NCBI RefSeq assembly: GCF_000378205.1
Contig: NZ_KB899419.1
Coordinates: 62,001 to 126,000 of the forward strand
Length of the DNA: 64,000 nt
Origin: Sediminispirochaeta bajacaliforniensis DSM 16054
GTDB lineage: Bacteria; Spirochaetota; Spirochaetia; DSM-16054; Sediminispirochaetaceae
Direction: 5' to 3'
Shown here piece after piece: positions 34,369 through 44,790 of this stretch. The position numbers were made by a program, and so were the translations under genes. Positions within the stretch are counted from its first letter, which is position 1, and every line of letters starts with the position of its first letter. The notes under the pieces are model-generated. The model did not search any database, was not told the origin of the DNA, and saw nothing but the letters and a program-made list of their open reading frames with translations.

Positions 34369-37194
34369 ATGAATAAGATCATCATCAAGGGTGCCAGAGA
34401 GCATAATCTGAAAAATATCGATATTGAGTTGCCGAGAGACAGTTTGATTGTGGTGTCCGGACTTAGCGGCTCCGGCAAATCAAGCCTTGCCTTTGATACC
34501 ATCTTTGCAGAGGGGCAGAGGCGTTATGTCGAATCCCTTTCTGCCTATGCCCGGCAGTTTCTCGGAAGAATGGATAAACCCGATCTCGACTATATTGAGG
34601 GGCTGAGTCCCGCCATCAGCATAGAACAGAAGACGACCCACAAGAATCCCCGTTCGACGGTGGGAACTGTTACGGAAATTTACGACTATTACCGACTTCT
34701 ATGGGCCCGTATCGGAAAGGCCTATTGTCCCAATTGCGGTGATCCCATCCAGGAACAGTCGATCGATCAAATCCTCGATATATTGCTTTCGCATCCGATA
34801 GATACGAAATTGATGATCCTTGCTCCTGTTATTCGGGGGAAGAAGGGGGAACATCAGAAGATATTTGAAGATGCAAGGAAGGCAGGATTTGTTCGTGTTC
34901 GGGTTGATGGCCAGGTAGCTTCCTTGGATGAAGAGTTTACACTCGAAAAGAACAAAAAGCACACCATTGAGATTGTGGTTTCCAGATTGAAGATGAGTCG
35001 CGATATGCGAAAGCGACTTGCCGAGGACGTAGAAACCGCCCTTTCCGTTGCCGATGGTTCTCTGATCGCCGTTACGGCAACAAAGGATGACGAGAAAGAG
35101 ACGTTTTTTTCCCAGAAAAATGCCTGCCATCGCTGTGGGTTTAGTATGCCGGAACTTCAACCCCGGCTCTTCAGTTTCAATAATCCCTACGGAGCCTGTC
35201 CCGTTTGTTCAGGACTCGGGATGACCCTGGAGTTCGACCCGAAACTGGTGGTTCCGGATAAGTCCCTCTCCTTCAATCAGGGGGGGGTCGCTACCGCAAA
35301 TCCCGATTCGGCCTGGCATCGTAGCTGGTTTGAGGCTTTGGCGGAACATTACGATTTTTCTCTTGATACCCCCTTGGATGAGCTTCCCGAGAAAATTTTC
35401 GATATTATCTTAAACGGCAGCGATGACGAAATCGATGTTACCTACGTGAACAGGAAGAAGACGGGTAAGTTCGAGTATTCGACCCAGTTCCGCGGGGTCC
35501 TCAACGACCTGAAACGGCGATACCTGGAAACAAGTTCCGAGGGGATAAAACAGTGGCTCGAAAGTTTTATGTCACAGAAAGAGTGTCCTGCCTGTGGCGG
35601 AAAGCGGCTGAAACCTGAAGCACTTTCCGTAAAGGTCGGAGGGGTTTCGATTTTTGACCTCACCAGCCTTTCCGTGGATGATTCTCTCAGCTTTTTTTCG
35701 AAGCTGAAACTAAGCGAGACCGAAAAAAAGATATCATCTCAGATTATGAAAGAGATCGTCGACAGGCTCACCTTCATGAAGAGTGTCGGTCTGGAATACC
35801 TCACATTGGAGCGTCGTGCAAGTACCCTTTCCGGAGGAGAAGCCCAACGAATCCGTCTTGCGACCCAGATAGGATCAAGTCTTGTCGGTGTTCTCTATAT
35901 CCTGGATGAACCAACCATCGGTTTACATCAACGCGATAACGATCGACTCATTGCAACCCTGAAGCATCTTCGGGATATTGGCAATACACTGATTGTTGTG
36001 GAACATGACGAGCAAACCCTTCGTACTGCCGATTACATTGTGGATCTCGGTCCCGGGGCTGGCGTTCATGGGGGGCATGTTATTGCGAAAGGAACCTTGG
36101 AAGAGATCCTTGCAAATAAAAAAAGTATAACGGGAAGGTTTCTTAGCGGAAGAGAGGTTATTGCCGTTCCTCAGGAGCGCAGGCAAGGTAACGGAAACCA
36201 GATCCTCCTTAAAGGAGCCAGGGAGCACAATCTAAAAGGGATAGATGTTGCCATCCCGCTGGGAAAGATGGTGGTTGTCACAGGGGTGAGCGGGTCCGGA
36301 AAGTCGACGTTGGTAAGCGATGTTCTTTTTCCCGCAATCTCGAATCGAGTGGGGAAAAGCAAACTCCCCGAGGCTTCCTACGATGAAATTCTGGGACTCG
36401 AAAACATCGATAAGATCATAAATATCGATCAGTCTCCCATCGGAAGGACCCCGAGGTCGAACCCCGCTACCTATGTTGGCCTCTTTACTCCTATTCGCGA
36501 GCTTTTTGCCTCTCTTCCCGATGCAAAGGCACGGGGATACAAACCCGGCCGCTTCTCTTTTAATGTGAAGGGAGGGCGTTGTGAACATTGTCAGGGCGAT
36601 GGAACGATTAAAATCGAGATGCATTTCCTGCCCGATGTTTACATCACCTGCGATGTGTGTAAGGGAAAGCGCTTCAATCGGGAGACCCTCGATATCCGAT
36701 ATAAGGGAAAAAATATTCACGAGGTCCTAGAAATGACTGTAGAAGAGGCCCGTGAATTCTTTTCTCACATACCCTCTGTCAAACGTAAACTTGATACCCT
36801 CCATTCTGTGGGGCTCGACTATATTAAACTTGGACAATCCGCCTTGACGCTTTCGGGAGGGGAGGCTCAACGGGTGAAGTTGAGCCTGGAATTGTCTAAG
36901 CGCAGCACCGGAAAGACCTTCTATCTTCTGGATGAACCGACGACAGGGCTTCATTTTGCCGATGTAAAGAAATTGATGGAAGTGCTCCACCAGTTGGTGG
37001 ATATGGGAAATACGGTGCTTTTGATTGAACATAATCTCGACGTGATCAAACAGGCAGATCATATTATCGATCTTGGTCCTGAAGGTGGAGCGGCAGGAGG
37101 GCAGGTGGTCGTCACCGGTACTCCCGAAGAAGTGGCTCGGTACAAGAAGAGCTATACCGGCCGTTATCTGCAGGATCTCTTGGACGGGAGATGA
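34369..37194 (+). CDS. uvrA: Excinuclease ABC subunit A
   Basis: Damage-recognition ATPase of nucleotide excision repair. 941 residues from the ATG at 34369 ([17 protein letters not shown]); the longer frame to 34300 has no family counterpart and overlaps the TPR gene. Two ABC ATPase halves with GLSGSGKSS and GVSGSGKST, signatures [12 protein letters not shown] and [12 protein letters not shown], and zinc modules with CPNCG, CHRCGF...CPVC, and CEHCQGDG...CDVCKGKR. Length normal. The stop overlaps the next start by four bases. Confidence 0.97.
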   Translation: MNKIIIKGAREHNLKNIDIELPRDSLIVVSGLSGSGKSSLAFDTIFAEGQRRYVESLSAYARQFLGRMDKPDLDYIEGLSPAISIEQKTTHKNPRSTVGTVTEIYDYYRLLWARIGKAYCPNCGDPIQEQSIDQILDILLSHPIDTKLMILAPVIRGKKGEHQKIFEDARKAGFVRVRVDGQVASLDEEFTLEKNKKHTIEIVVSRLKMSRDMRKRLAEDVETALSVADGSLIAVTATKDDEKETFFSQKNACHRCGFSMPELQPRLFSFNNPYGACPVCSGLGMTLEFDPKLVVPDKSLSFNQGGVATANPDSAWHRSWFEALAEHYDFSLDTPLDELPEKIFDIILNGSDDEIDVTYVNRKKTGKFEYSTQFRGVLNDLKRRYLETSSEGIKQWLESFMSQKECPACGGKRLKPEALSVKVGGVSIFDLTSLSVDDSLSFFSKLKLSETEKKISSQIMKEIVDRLTFMKSVGLEYLTLERRASTLSGGEAQRIRLATQIGSSLVGVLYILDEPTIGLHQRDNDRLIATLKHLRDIGNTLIVVEHDEQTLRTADYIVDLGPGAGVHGGHVIAKGTLEEILANKKSITGRFLSGREVIAVPQERRQGNGNQILLKGAREHNLKGIDVAIPLGKMVVVTGVSGSGKSTLVSDVLFPAISNRVGKSKLPEASYDEILGLENIDKIINIDQSPIGRTPRSNPATYVGLFTPIRELFASLPDAKARGYKPGRFSFNVKGGRCEHCQGDGTIKIEMHFLPDVYITCDVCKGKRFNRETLDIRYKGKNIHEVLEMTVEEAREFFSHIPSVKRKLDTLHSVGLDYIKLGQSALTLSGGEAQRVKLSLELSKRSTGKTFYLLDEPTTGLHFADVKKLMEVLHQLVDMGNTVLLIEHNLDVIKQADHIIDLGPEGGAAGGQVVVTGTPEEVARYKKSYTGRYLQDLLDGR

Positions 37195-40100
37195 AGCAAG
37201 GGGCACGCAACTATTGTATGATGTACTGCCTCACCCTCGTTTGGGCAATGACTTTGTTGTTTTTGGGGGTGCAGCTACTTTCCGCCGAGACGACGATTCG
37301 TGTGGAGGAGGCGGAATCTGCAGAGAGTTACAGCGATCCCCAATCAAAAGAGCACTATTTTGAACTGCAGGGAGATGTCTCCATCACCCTTGATGATAAA
37401 AAGAATGGAACCCTTCACAAGGTAACGGCCGACTATATATTGTTTAATCGGGATACCGGGGTCCTCTCCGCGAAGGGAAACGTCGTGTATGAGCTTGTCC
37501 GCAACGACAGTTCCGAGCTCTTTCGCGGAGAAAGCCTTGTGTTCAATACCGAAGATTGGTCGGGAACCTTTTTTTCCGGTGCCAGCAGTAAGGAGGAGAC
37601 GGTAGAAGAGAAGAGTGTCACCTTCTTTTACAGCGGAAGGAGCATTCGACGTTTTTCCGACGGAAGTGTGGTCCTTGACGACGGTGTTATCTCCTCCAGC
37701 GGTCTGGAAGAGCCTTACTACCGTATTAAGGCCAAGCGCATAACCATTTTTCGTCCCGGGGAGTGGGCCGTAAAGGATGCCACCCTATATCTTGGGAGAA
37801 TTCCAATACTCCCTCTTCCCTATTTTTTCATGCCGGGCGACACCCTTTTTATCCATCCGAACTTCGGTTACAACCTGACAAAGGGATATTTCCTTCAAAC
37901 CACGACCTATCTTCGCGGTCAATCTAAGGAGGAAGACGAGAGCGGATTGTCCTTTCTGGAATATCTCGATGGATCTTCGGATTCGTTTCGTTATGAACGT
38001 GATGGGCTTTTTCTTACAAAGGTTCCGAACAAAGATAATGAGGAGCCAAATAACGGTTATATCAAAGTGGTTGCCGACTACTATACCTATCTCGGCCTGC
38101 TTACGGCACTTCAAGGCGAGTATGAGGCCTTGGGGGCATGGCAGAATCTTTTTTTCTATGCTGGTATAGCCGAAACCAGGGAAATTGATCAAAGTTCCTA
38201 CGGCTACACGACCCTTATCGAAGATGACGGAAGCTATGATGTTGACTGGCAGGAGCCCATGATCCTGGGTAATACCTTTCCCTTTCGCTTTCGTTTTGAT
38301 TTTTCCGGTGAACGGGAATTGACAAAGTGGTTTACCCTTTCGATGGATCTTCCTCTTTACTCCGATCCCACGGTACGTAGTGATTTTCTGCCTCGCAAAG
38401 AGGGAATGCAGTGGAAGAGCTTTATCGATTCCGATTCTGTTCTCGAGGATGAAAGTGGGGATGCCGAGGACGAGGATGAAGAGCTGAATCCGGGCATTGA
38501 AATTAGTTCTACCGATCCTCTGGTACTTTCGGAACGGGGGGATATCACCTTTACCCTCAACTCTTTGGCCATAGCCGCAATACTTGCTTCGAAAGATGGT
38601 TCAGGAACTACACTATATCCTCTAGGCTATTACTATCCGGAATCTTTTGACCTTCCTAATCTCTCCTTTTCCCTTACAGGTTCTCTTTTTGATACCTTTT
38701 CCACATCCCTTCAGACAAGCCAAGGGGATAGCGAATCTGATCCTTCGGCTGAAGATGGCATTGCATCGCCCGGAGCCTGGCCGGGAGATCGTAACGTCGC
38801 AAACGATGTATTCGATATCGCGGTGGAAGGGGAAGGAGCTGCTCCCTCTTCCATATCAGGGGATGTTGACTCCTCCTCAAACAATCCCTCTCTTTTTCAA
38901 AATTCCCTTGGTTTCAGCATCAAGCCGATCGCGTCACAGGAAAATGTATACAACGTTACCGATTATGCTTCCGCCGAAGATGTCTCCCTGGATACGGATT
39001 ACACCCTTACCAAGCTGACCGGAACTGCGGCCCTTAATTACAAGGCCGCGATATGGCAGGATTTTTTCAGCTTTGAAAATAAGGTACTCTTTTCCGGAAC
39101 ATACCAAGACCATACCATATATAGTGACGAGTTGGACTCCGATTACGGAGAGGATGCCGATGAGTCTGCGACCCGTTATGATGTGACAAATAGCTTTGCC
39201 GCTACCTGGAAGCCTTTTCTTGCCAGCGATCTGTGGAACGATTCTTCAGTCGTGTATGAAGGAACAAGTACCGTGCTTGCCGGTAGATGGGAGGGAGACA
39301 GCGACACAAGTTTCAATACGATCCCATTGACCTGGAGTGAAGACAGTATCACCAATCATCTATTTACGACCTCTTTTGTACGTAAGGAGGTGGAAGGCAG
39401 CCAAAGCCTTTCGACTACGCTGCAGTTGCCGCCAAAGGATCTTTATGTTAAGCCTGTTTTGGCCGTTGAAAACAACTGGATGAAACTGAGCGGAAAGGGA
39501 ATATGGACCTATACCGCGCATGATTGGTATTCTGATTATCTCATTTGGGAACTTGGTATAACCCCCTTCGATTGGCTGAAACTCAACGAAAAGGTCGACC
39601 TTGGAATGGATTCAGACGACCATGATCTTGCCGCCTCCACTGTCGCTTTTTCTTTCTTCGATGAAAACATCGAACTCAGCAATGCCCTTACCTGGGATTT
39701 CGACGATCAGGAGATCGATAGCTACGAGGGTGGGGTGACACTTTTCCCGCTTTATGTTGATTTTTTGGCCAAAAGGGCTTACGACTATGACTTGACGGAT
39801 TCTGGCTGGAAAAAAGATTCTGATGACTGGGCTTTCAGGCCGTACAGCGTTGAGACGGGACTCAAATTTAAATTCGATCCCGATCCCTTTTGGAAGCGAC
39901 GAATCAATTTGTCACTTTCGCTCGATAGCTCATGGGAAATGAATCTTATCAGATATTCGGAAAATGAGTTCACCTTCGATCTCTCATTCAAGCTTTCGAT
40001 AGCTGAATTCCTTGATATCGAATTTTCTTCGGTCTCCAGCAATACGCTTACCTATCAATATTTTGATACCTATTCCGATGATCCTCTAAATATACTGACC

Positions 40101-40367
40101 GATCTTTTGGACTCTTTTGCCTTTTTCGACCGATCAAGGCGAGAAGCTTCCAATTTTAACCTTGAAAGTATTTCGATAAAAGCTGTACATTCCATGCGGG
40201 ACTGGGATCTCAACTTTGTCTATTCGGGGAGACCTAAGCTTGTTGATAATGATGACGGACTCTCCTATTATCAGTGGCAACCGGAATTTTCGATTTTTCT
40301 GCAATGGCGGCCCATTCCGGAGATTAAAAAAGAGGTCTCATACAGCGACGATGAGTATGATTGGTAG
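37191..40367 (+). CDS. LptD/OstA-like outer-membrane protein
   Basis: 1,058 residues. A signal peptide (hydrophobic to about residue 31, ending LLSAE), an OstA/LptA-like jellyroll over about 45-220 ([22 protein letters not shown]) and the LptD-like transition [23 protein letters not shown] (split here: [11 protein letters not shown] then [12 protein letters not shown]). The rest is a large barrel-like region with acidic loops and ends in Trp, as outer-membrane proteins do. LptD normally inserts LPS; in spirochaetes, many of which lack LPS, the cargo is unclear. The plug or loop region at about 430-600 is unusually acidic and Ser-rich. Confidence 0.85.
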   Translation: MKQGARNYCMMYCLTLVWAMTLLFLGVQLLSAETTIRVEEAESAESYSDPQSKEHYFELQGDVSITLDDKKNGTLHKVTADYILFNRDTGVLSAKGNVVYELVRNDSSELFRGESLVFNTEDWSGTFFSGASSKEETVEEKSVTFFYSGRSIRRFSDGSVVLDDGVISSSGLEEPYYRIKAKRITIFRPGEWAVKDATLYLGRIPILPLPYFFMPGDTLFIHPNFGYNLTKGYFLQTTTYLRGQSKEEDESGLSFLEYLDGSSDSFRYERDGLFLTKVPNKDNEEPNNGYIKVVADYYTYLGLLTALQGEYEALGAWQNLFFYAGIAETREIDQSSYGYTTLIEDDGSYDVDWQEPMILGNTFPFRFRFDFSGERELTKWFTLSMDLPLYSDPTVRSDFLPRKEGMQWKSFIDSDSVLEDESGDAEDEDEELNPGIEISSTDPLVLSERGDITFTLNSLAIAAILASKDGSGTTLYPLGYYYPESFDLPNLSFSLTGSLFDTFSTSLQTSQGDSESDPSAEDGIASPGAWPGDRNVANDVFDIAVEGEGAAPSSISGDVDSSSNNPSLFQNSLGFSIKPIASQENVYNVTDYASAEDVSLDTDYTLTKLTGTAALNYKAAIWQDFFSFENKVLFSGTYQDHTIYSDELDSDYGEDADESATRYDVTNSFAATWKPFLASDLWNDSSVVYEGTSTVLAGRWEGDSDTSFNTIPLTWSEDSITNHLFTTSFVRKEVEGSQSLSTTLQLPPKDLYVKPVLAVENNWMKLSGKGIWTYTAHDWYSDYLIWELGITPFDWLKLNEKVDLGMDSDDHDLAASTVAFSFFDENIELSNALTWDFDDQEIDSYEGGVTLFPLYVDFLAKRAYDYDLTDSGWKKDSDDWAFRPYSVETGLKFKFDPDPFWKRRINLSLSLDSSWEMNLIRYSENEFTFDLSFKLSIAEFLDIEFSSVSSNTLTYQYFDTYSDDPLNILTDLLDSFAFFDRSRREASNFNLESISIKAVHSMRDWDLNFVYSGRPKLVDNDDGLSYYQWQPEFSIFLQWRPIPEIKKEVSYSDDEYDW

Positions 40368-40380
40368 TCGTTTCCCGACC

Positions 40381-40410
40381 TTGACGATTCCATACTCTCT
40401 TGGCTACACT
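40381..40410 (+). promoter_or_regulatory. Candidate promoter for the phoH cluster
   Basis: TTGACG (40381-40386) and TACACT (40405-40410) are 18 bases apart, upstream of the phoH TTG start with AAAAAGGAG. The -10 match is moderate. Confidence 0.4.
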
Positions 40411-40427
40411 ACAAAAAGGAGTGTTTA

Positions 40428-41384
40428 TTGAGCGATTCATTTACCATAGTCTTGGACGACAACCGTTTTCTGCGGGATATTTGTGGTCCTCAGGACGAAA
40501 ATTTGCGTGGGCTTGAGCATCTGCTTGGTGCAAGAGTTGTCGCAAAGGGCAACGAAGTGATTCTTGATAGTGCCGATACCGAAACGAAGGAGTTGTTCAG
40601 CAATCTAATCGGAAGAATGAAGGCGCACAGAAAGGCGGGGCAGGTTGTAACGCCGACCGTCGTCAAGACCATTTTTTCATCGCTTACCCAAAACGGCGAA
40701 GAAAAGACCGATATGTTATCGGATCTTAATATCTCGATACCAAGTAGCCCGAAGGTTTTCCCCCGAAACTACCATCAGGCAGCTTATATTGATGCCATGT
40801 CCTCCAACGATCTTGTTTTCGGAATCGGTCCGGCCGGTACGGGGAAAACTTTTTTGGCGGTTGCTCACGCCTTAAAAGAGATTCTTGAACGTAAAAAGAA
40901 GAAACTTATCCTGACCAGGCCGGTGGTGGAAGCGGGAGAGAGCCTTGGGTTTCTTCCGGGAGACCTTGCACAGAAAATAAGCCCCTATCTTCGCCCTCTG
41001 TACGATGCCATGGATCGGCTTATCTCCTATCAAGTTTTGAATCGTCTTGAGGAGAGTCGGATCATCGAGATCGCTCCGTTGGCGTACATGCGCGGCCGAA
41101 GCCTCTCGGAGAGTTACATCATCCTGGATGAAGCCCAGAATACAACACGCGAGCAGATGAAAATGTTCCTCACCAGGATTGGAGAAAATTCGAAGGCGAT
41201 CATCACCGGTGATATTACCCAGATCGATCTCCCTGGAAAGCAGCAATCGGGACTCATTCATGCTATGCAGGTGTTATCTTCGATTGACGAGATCCGATTT
41301 TGCCATTTTGAATCGGCCGATGTGGTAAGGAACGGACTGGTAAGAAAAATCGTACACGCATATGAACGTGAAGAAGCAAAATAG
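40428..41384 (+). CDS. phoH: PhoH-family ATPase
   Basis: 318 residues, TTG start behind AAGGAG. An N-terminal KH-like part, then the PhoH ATPase with Walker A GPAGTGKT (134-141), RPVVEAGESLGFLPGD, and Walker B YIILDEAQNTT. PhoH proteins are RNA-related ATPases and typically lie next to ybeY, as here. Its end overlaps pgpH by 23 bases. Confidence 0.95.
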   Translation: MSDSFTIVLDDNRFLRDICGPQDENLRGLEHLLGARVVAKGNEVILDSADTETKELFSNLIGRMKAHRKAGQVVTPTVVKTIFSSLTQNGEEKTDMLSDLNISIPSSPKVFPRNYHQAAYIDAMSSNDLVFGIGPAGTGKTFLAVAHALKEILERKKKKLILTRPVVEAGESLGFLPGDLAQKISPYLRPLYDAMDRLISYQVLNRLEESRIIEIAPLAYMRGRSLSESYIILDEAQNTTREQMKMFLTRIGENSKAIITGDITQIDLPGKQQSGLIHAMQVLSSIDEIRFCHFESADVVRNGLVRKIVHAYEREEAK

Positions 41385-43560
41385 TATCCATTTGTCTCAT
41401 CGTGCCGCTCCGATCGCTACGGCGGCGGCGTTTCTTGTTGCCGCCGTGCTTTCGCTTTTTTCTCCGCAAATGGGTGGTTTCCTCTTTCGGGAAAATTACA
41501 GCCGCTTTTCCACCGGGCAGATTGCCGATCGTGATCTGGTCGCTCCAAAAGCCGTTGAGTATGTGAAGTCGACGGAAACCGCACGAAAGATCGAAGAGGC
41601 CCGTGCGCAGGTCTTACCCGTCTATGCGGCCCAGGAAAAGGCCATCTTGGAAAGCCTGCATAGTCTCGAACAGTTTTTTGATTATCTGAATGACAAGAGA
41701 GCCGTGGGAAATTCTTCTTCTCTTTTGGCGGAAATTGAGTCGCGATTCTCGGTGAGACTTGATCAAAGAGAGCTTGAGCTCCTCCTTCAGGGAAATACAA
41801 CATCGAGTTCCCTGTTTCCGCTTATTGAAGAGCTTGTTACCGATTTTATGGAGCATGGTGTTTTCGAGTCGCTGCCGCAAGTTTCGGGAGATTCCATCAC
41901 GCTTCAGCGGTGGGAGCATGGAGAGAAGGGAAAGAGTGTTCTTAGCATCGGTGATCTGATCATTCCCTCACGGATTCCCGATGCCGTTCGCAGTTCTCTG
42001 GCTGGGACCGGCATAGATGAGGTGAGTCTCGATCTCATCGAAAAATTGACACTCCACTTCATCACTCCGAATGTCAGGTTCGATTCGGTCCTGACGGAAG
42101 AGGCAAAGGATAAAGCCGCAGCCGGTGTCGCGCCGGTAACCGGAAAAATCGAAGAGGGGGAGCGGGTCATTCGAAAGGGTTTTATCGTTACCGAAAACGA
42201 TATGGAGAAGATTCGGGCAATAAGTCAAGCGCAGACAGGCATTCAATACGGCATGATCATTGCCACCTTCCTGTACCTTGCCCTCATGTTTTTTCTCGGT
42301 TTCATTCTTCTTTCCCCTTATTTGCAGCCCCGCTGGCGTACATTCCAGTTTCTCATGCTAATGTTGATAACATGGCTCTTCTTTTTTGCAAGTGCTGCCC
42401 TTTCCTTTTTCCTTACGGGAGAGGATTGGACCATGTTGCGGGCTTTTTTCCTCCCTTCCGCTCTTGTTTCAATGCTTATAACCAGCATGATCGGTGAGAA
42501 GGCCGCTTTTCTTTTGATCTTTCTTTCCGCCTTTTCCATTGTGCCTTTTGTACCGATTGGAAAGATGGATTTAATCTTTATTATCGTTTCCGGTTTAACC
42601 GGTATTCATGTCATCCGAAAATCGGAGCGAAGGATAGATCTCGTACGGGGTGGGGCGTTAATCTCTTTTATTCACCTTTTGATGGTCCTGGTAATCGGCT
42701 TGCTCTCGAAGAAGCCTGTGTCTTGGTTTGCTTCGGCAGCAGGTCTTGCCATTATTAATGCTCTGGCCTGTACGGTTCTCAATTTGACGATTCTTCCCGT
42801 AATTGAACATTTTCTGAATGCTCCTACGGTATTTAGGCTCATCGAACTTTCCGATATGAATACCCCGCTGTTTAAGCGGATGATTATGGCTGCTCCCGGT
42901 ACCTACAGCCATTCCGTCAGTGTTGCCAATATGGCTGAATCTGCCTGCAGGGCGATCGGAGCGAATCATCTGCTTGCAAGGGTAGGAGCCTACTACCATG
43001 ATATAGGAAAGATTGAACAGCCGGAATATTTTATAGAAAACCAGACCGGTAACAATAAACATGACGAGCTTAAGCCAAGTCTGTCGGTTGCGGTTATCAA
43101 AAGTCATGTTAAGATTGGAATAGAGAAAGCAAAGGAGTTGAGGCTTCCTCCCGAGGTGGTCGATATTGTTGGTCAGCACCATGGTAACGGTTTGATTGAA
43201 TACTTTTATACCGAGGCCTTGAAAAATGAAGAGGAAAATCAGAAGATAAGTCCGGAGGAGTACTCCTATAATGGGTCCCCGCCGGTTTCCAGAGAGGCTG
43301 CGGTCGTTATGCTCGCCGATACCATAGAGGCGGCCACGCGTACACTGAAAAAACCGACTGTTGCGAAGCTCGAAAAATTTATTTGGTCTAAGATTATGGA
43401 TAAAGTGATAAACCGGCAGATGATAAATTGTGATCTTACCTTTCGGGATATGGAGAAGATCAAACAGAGTTTTGTTCAGATACTTGCCGGACACTTCCAT
43501 TCTCGCATAGAATACCCTAAAGCGGAGGAAGGAAAACGTAAAACCCATGAACAGAGTTGA
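41362..43560 (+). CDS. pgpH: PgpH-type HD membrane protein (7TM-HD)
   Basis: 732 residues. A signal-anchor near the N-terminus, an extracellular domain (about 40-280), seven membrane helices (about 290-480) and a cytoplasmic HD domain with GTYSHSVSVANMAESA, YYHDIGKIEQP, and QHHGNGLIEYF. Family members hydrolyse cyclic di-AMP. The gene order phoH-pgpH-ybeY is widely conserved. It starts inside phoH and overlaps ybeY by 14 bases. Confidence 0.94.
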   Translation: MNVKKQNSIHLSHRAAPIATAAAFLVAAVLSLFSPQMGGFLFRENYSRFSTGQIADRDLVAPKAVEYVKSTETARKIEEARAQVLPVYAAQEKAILESLHSLEQFFDYLNDKRAVGNSSSLLAEIESRFSVRLDQRELELLLQGNTTSSSLFPLIEELVTDFMEHGVFESLPQVSGDSITLQRWEHGEKGKSVLSIGDLIIPSRIPDAVRSSLAGTGIDEVSLDLIEKLTLHFITPNVRFDSVLTEEAKDKAAAGVAPVTGKIEEGERVIRKGFIVTENDMEKIRAISQAQTGIQYGMIIATFLYLALMFFLGFILLSPYLQPRWRTFQFLMLMLITWLFFFASAALSFFLTGEDWTMLRAFFLPSALVSMLITSMIGEKAAFLLIFLSAFSIVPFVPIGKMDLIFIIVSGLTGIHVIRKSERRIDLVRGGALISFIHLLMVLVIGLLSKKPVSWFASAAGLAIINALACTVLNLTILPVIEHFLNAPTVFRLIELSDMNTPLFKRMIMAAPGTYSHSVSVANMAESACRAIGANHLLARVGAYYHDIGKIEQPEYFIENQTGNNKHDELKPSLSVAVIKSHVKIGIEKAKELRLPPEVVDIVGQHHGNGLIEYFYTEALKNEEENQKISPEEYSYNGSPPVSREAAVVMLADTIEAATRTLKKPTVAKLEKFIWSKIMDKVINRQMINCDLTFRDMEKIKQSFVQILAGHFHSRIEYPKAEEGKRKTHEQS

Positions 43561-44008
43561 AGTCGACGCCAAAGATGTTGAACCGCCGTCGTGGTTGCCC
43601 GCGATCGGACCTTTTTGTGTGGCAGTGCTGCGTTCTCTGGATATTTTGAACTGGGAACTTTCCATTCTCTTTTGCAACGATGATACCATAAGGGACCTAA
43701 ACAGAACCTGGCGTGGCATCGATGCACCTACCGATGTGCTATCATTCAGTCAACTGGAAGAAGAAAACGTTGTTTCCGGATCCGAAGATGGATCGGTATA
43801 CGCCGGCGATATTGTAATTTCTCTTGATACCCTTGATCTTCATTCGAAACTCTTCTCTGTAACCCGCGAAGAGGAGCTGAAGCGTCTGTTGATTCATGGG
43901 ATTCTCCATCTCGCCGGTTATGATCATGAAACGAACGAAGGCAGCGAACCGATGTTGACGCTGCAGGAACAGATCGTGAAAACTTTTTCAGGAGTGAGGC
44001 TGTTTTGA
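43547..44008 (+). CDS. ybeY: Endoribonuclease YbeY
   Basis: Single-strand endoribonuclease for rRNA maturation. 153 residues with the zinc motif HGILHLAGYDHE (three His), WRGIDAPTDVLSF and GDIVIS in the usual positions. Start ATG at 43547 overlaps pgpH; the stop overlaps the next gene's TTG (TTGA). Confidence 0.96.
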   Translation: MNRVEVDAKDVEPPSWLPAIGPFCVAVLRSLDILNWELSILFCNDDTIRDLNRTWRGIDAPTDVLSFSQLEEENVVSGSEDGSVYAGDIVISLDTLDLHSKLFSVTREEELKRLLIHGILHLAGYDHETNEGSEPMLTLQEQIVKTFSGVRLF

Positions 44009-44790
44009 AACGCACTGGTATCCTTGGTAAGTTGTTCGGTCGAAGCAACAATTCCGAGGAAGAGAATTTCAGTAATTTAAATTTCGAAGAACAGGATATG
44101 ATTAAGGGGGTCGTAACCCTCTCCGACACAACGGTGAAAGAGGTGATGGTGCCTCGAATCGACGTGGAGTTCATCAGTAACGAGGCCTCCAAGCAAGACT
44201 TGCTGGAAGCCATGATTCATTACGGCTATTCTCGCTATCCGGTCTATAAGGACACTATCGATAATGTCGTCGGTGTTCTGTATGTAAAGGATCTTCTGCC
44301 GGCATTTATGAGAAACGAGGCGATCGACATTGGTCTGGTTGCCAGAAAGCCCTATTTCGTACCGGAAAGCAAGCGATTGGATTCTCTCCTTAAGGAATTC
44401 CGTCGTCGAAAGGTACACATCGCCGTGTCCGTTGACGAATACGGCGGTGTTTCGGGTATCGTTTGTCTGGAGGATATCATTGAGGAGATTGTCGGCGATA
44501 TTCAGGACGAGTTCGACAACGAAGAGGAAGATATTCTCGAAATAGGCGAGGGGGTCTATCTCTGTGATGCCCGGGTCGATATTGAAGACCTGAACGAGCA
44601 GGTAAAACTTCAACTGCCCGATGATGATTTTGATACCTTGGGCGGTTTTGTCTTTGATCTTTTTGGGAAAATTCCTGTCCGCTATGAAAAAGTGACCTAT
44701 AATAATCTTGATTTCATTATTCAAGATATGGAAGGACACAAAATTAAAACGGTGAAGGTGATAAAGAGGGATGCCGCTGTTACGGCCTAA
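44005..44790 (+). CDS. CorC/HlyC-type CBS-domain protein
   Basis: 261 residues, TTG start overlapping the ybeY stop. Two CBS domains (EVMVPRIDVEFIS, GYSRYPVYKDTIDNVVGVLYVKD; ...VDEYGGVSGIVCLEDIIEEIVGDI) and a C-terminal transporter-associated domain (VDIEDLNEQVKLQLPDDDFDTLGGFV). No membrane DUF21 part, so it is the CorC-like soluble form linked to divalent-cation control in other bacteria. The end overlaps the following TPR gene by 20 bases. Confidence 0.92.
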   Translation: MKRTGILGKLFGRSNNSEEENFSNLNFEEQDMIKGVVTLSDTTVKEVMVPRIDVEFISNEASKQDLLEAMIHYGYSRYPVYKDTIDNVVGVLYVKDLLPAFMRNEAIDIGLVARKPYFVPESKRLDSLLKEFRRRKVHIAVSVDEYGGVSGIVCLEDIIEEIVGDIQDEFDNEEEDILEIGEGVYLCDARVDIEDLNEQVKLQLPDDDFDTLGGFVFDLFGKIPVRYEKVTYNNLDFIIQDMEGHKIKTVKVIKRDAAVTA

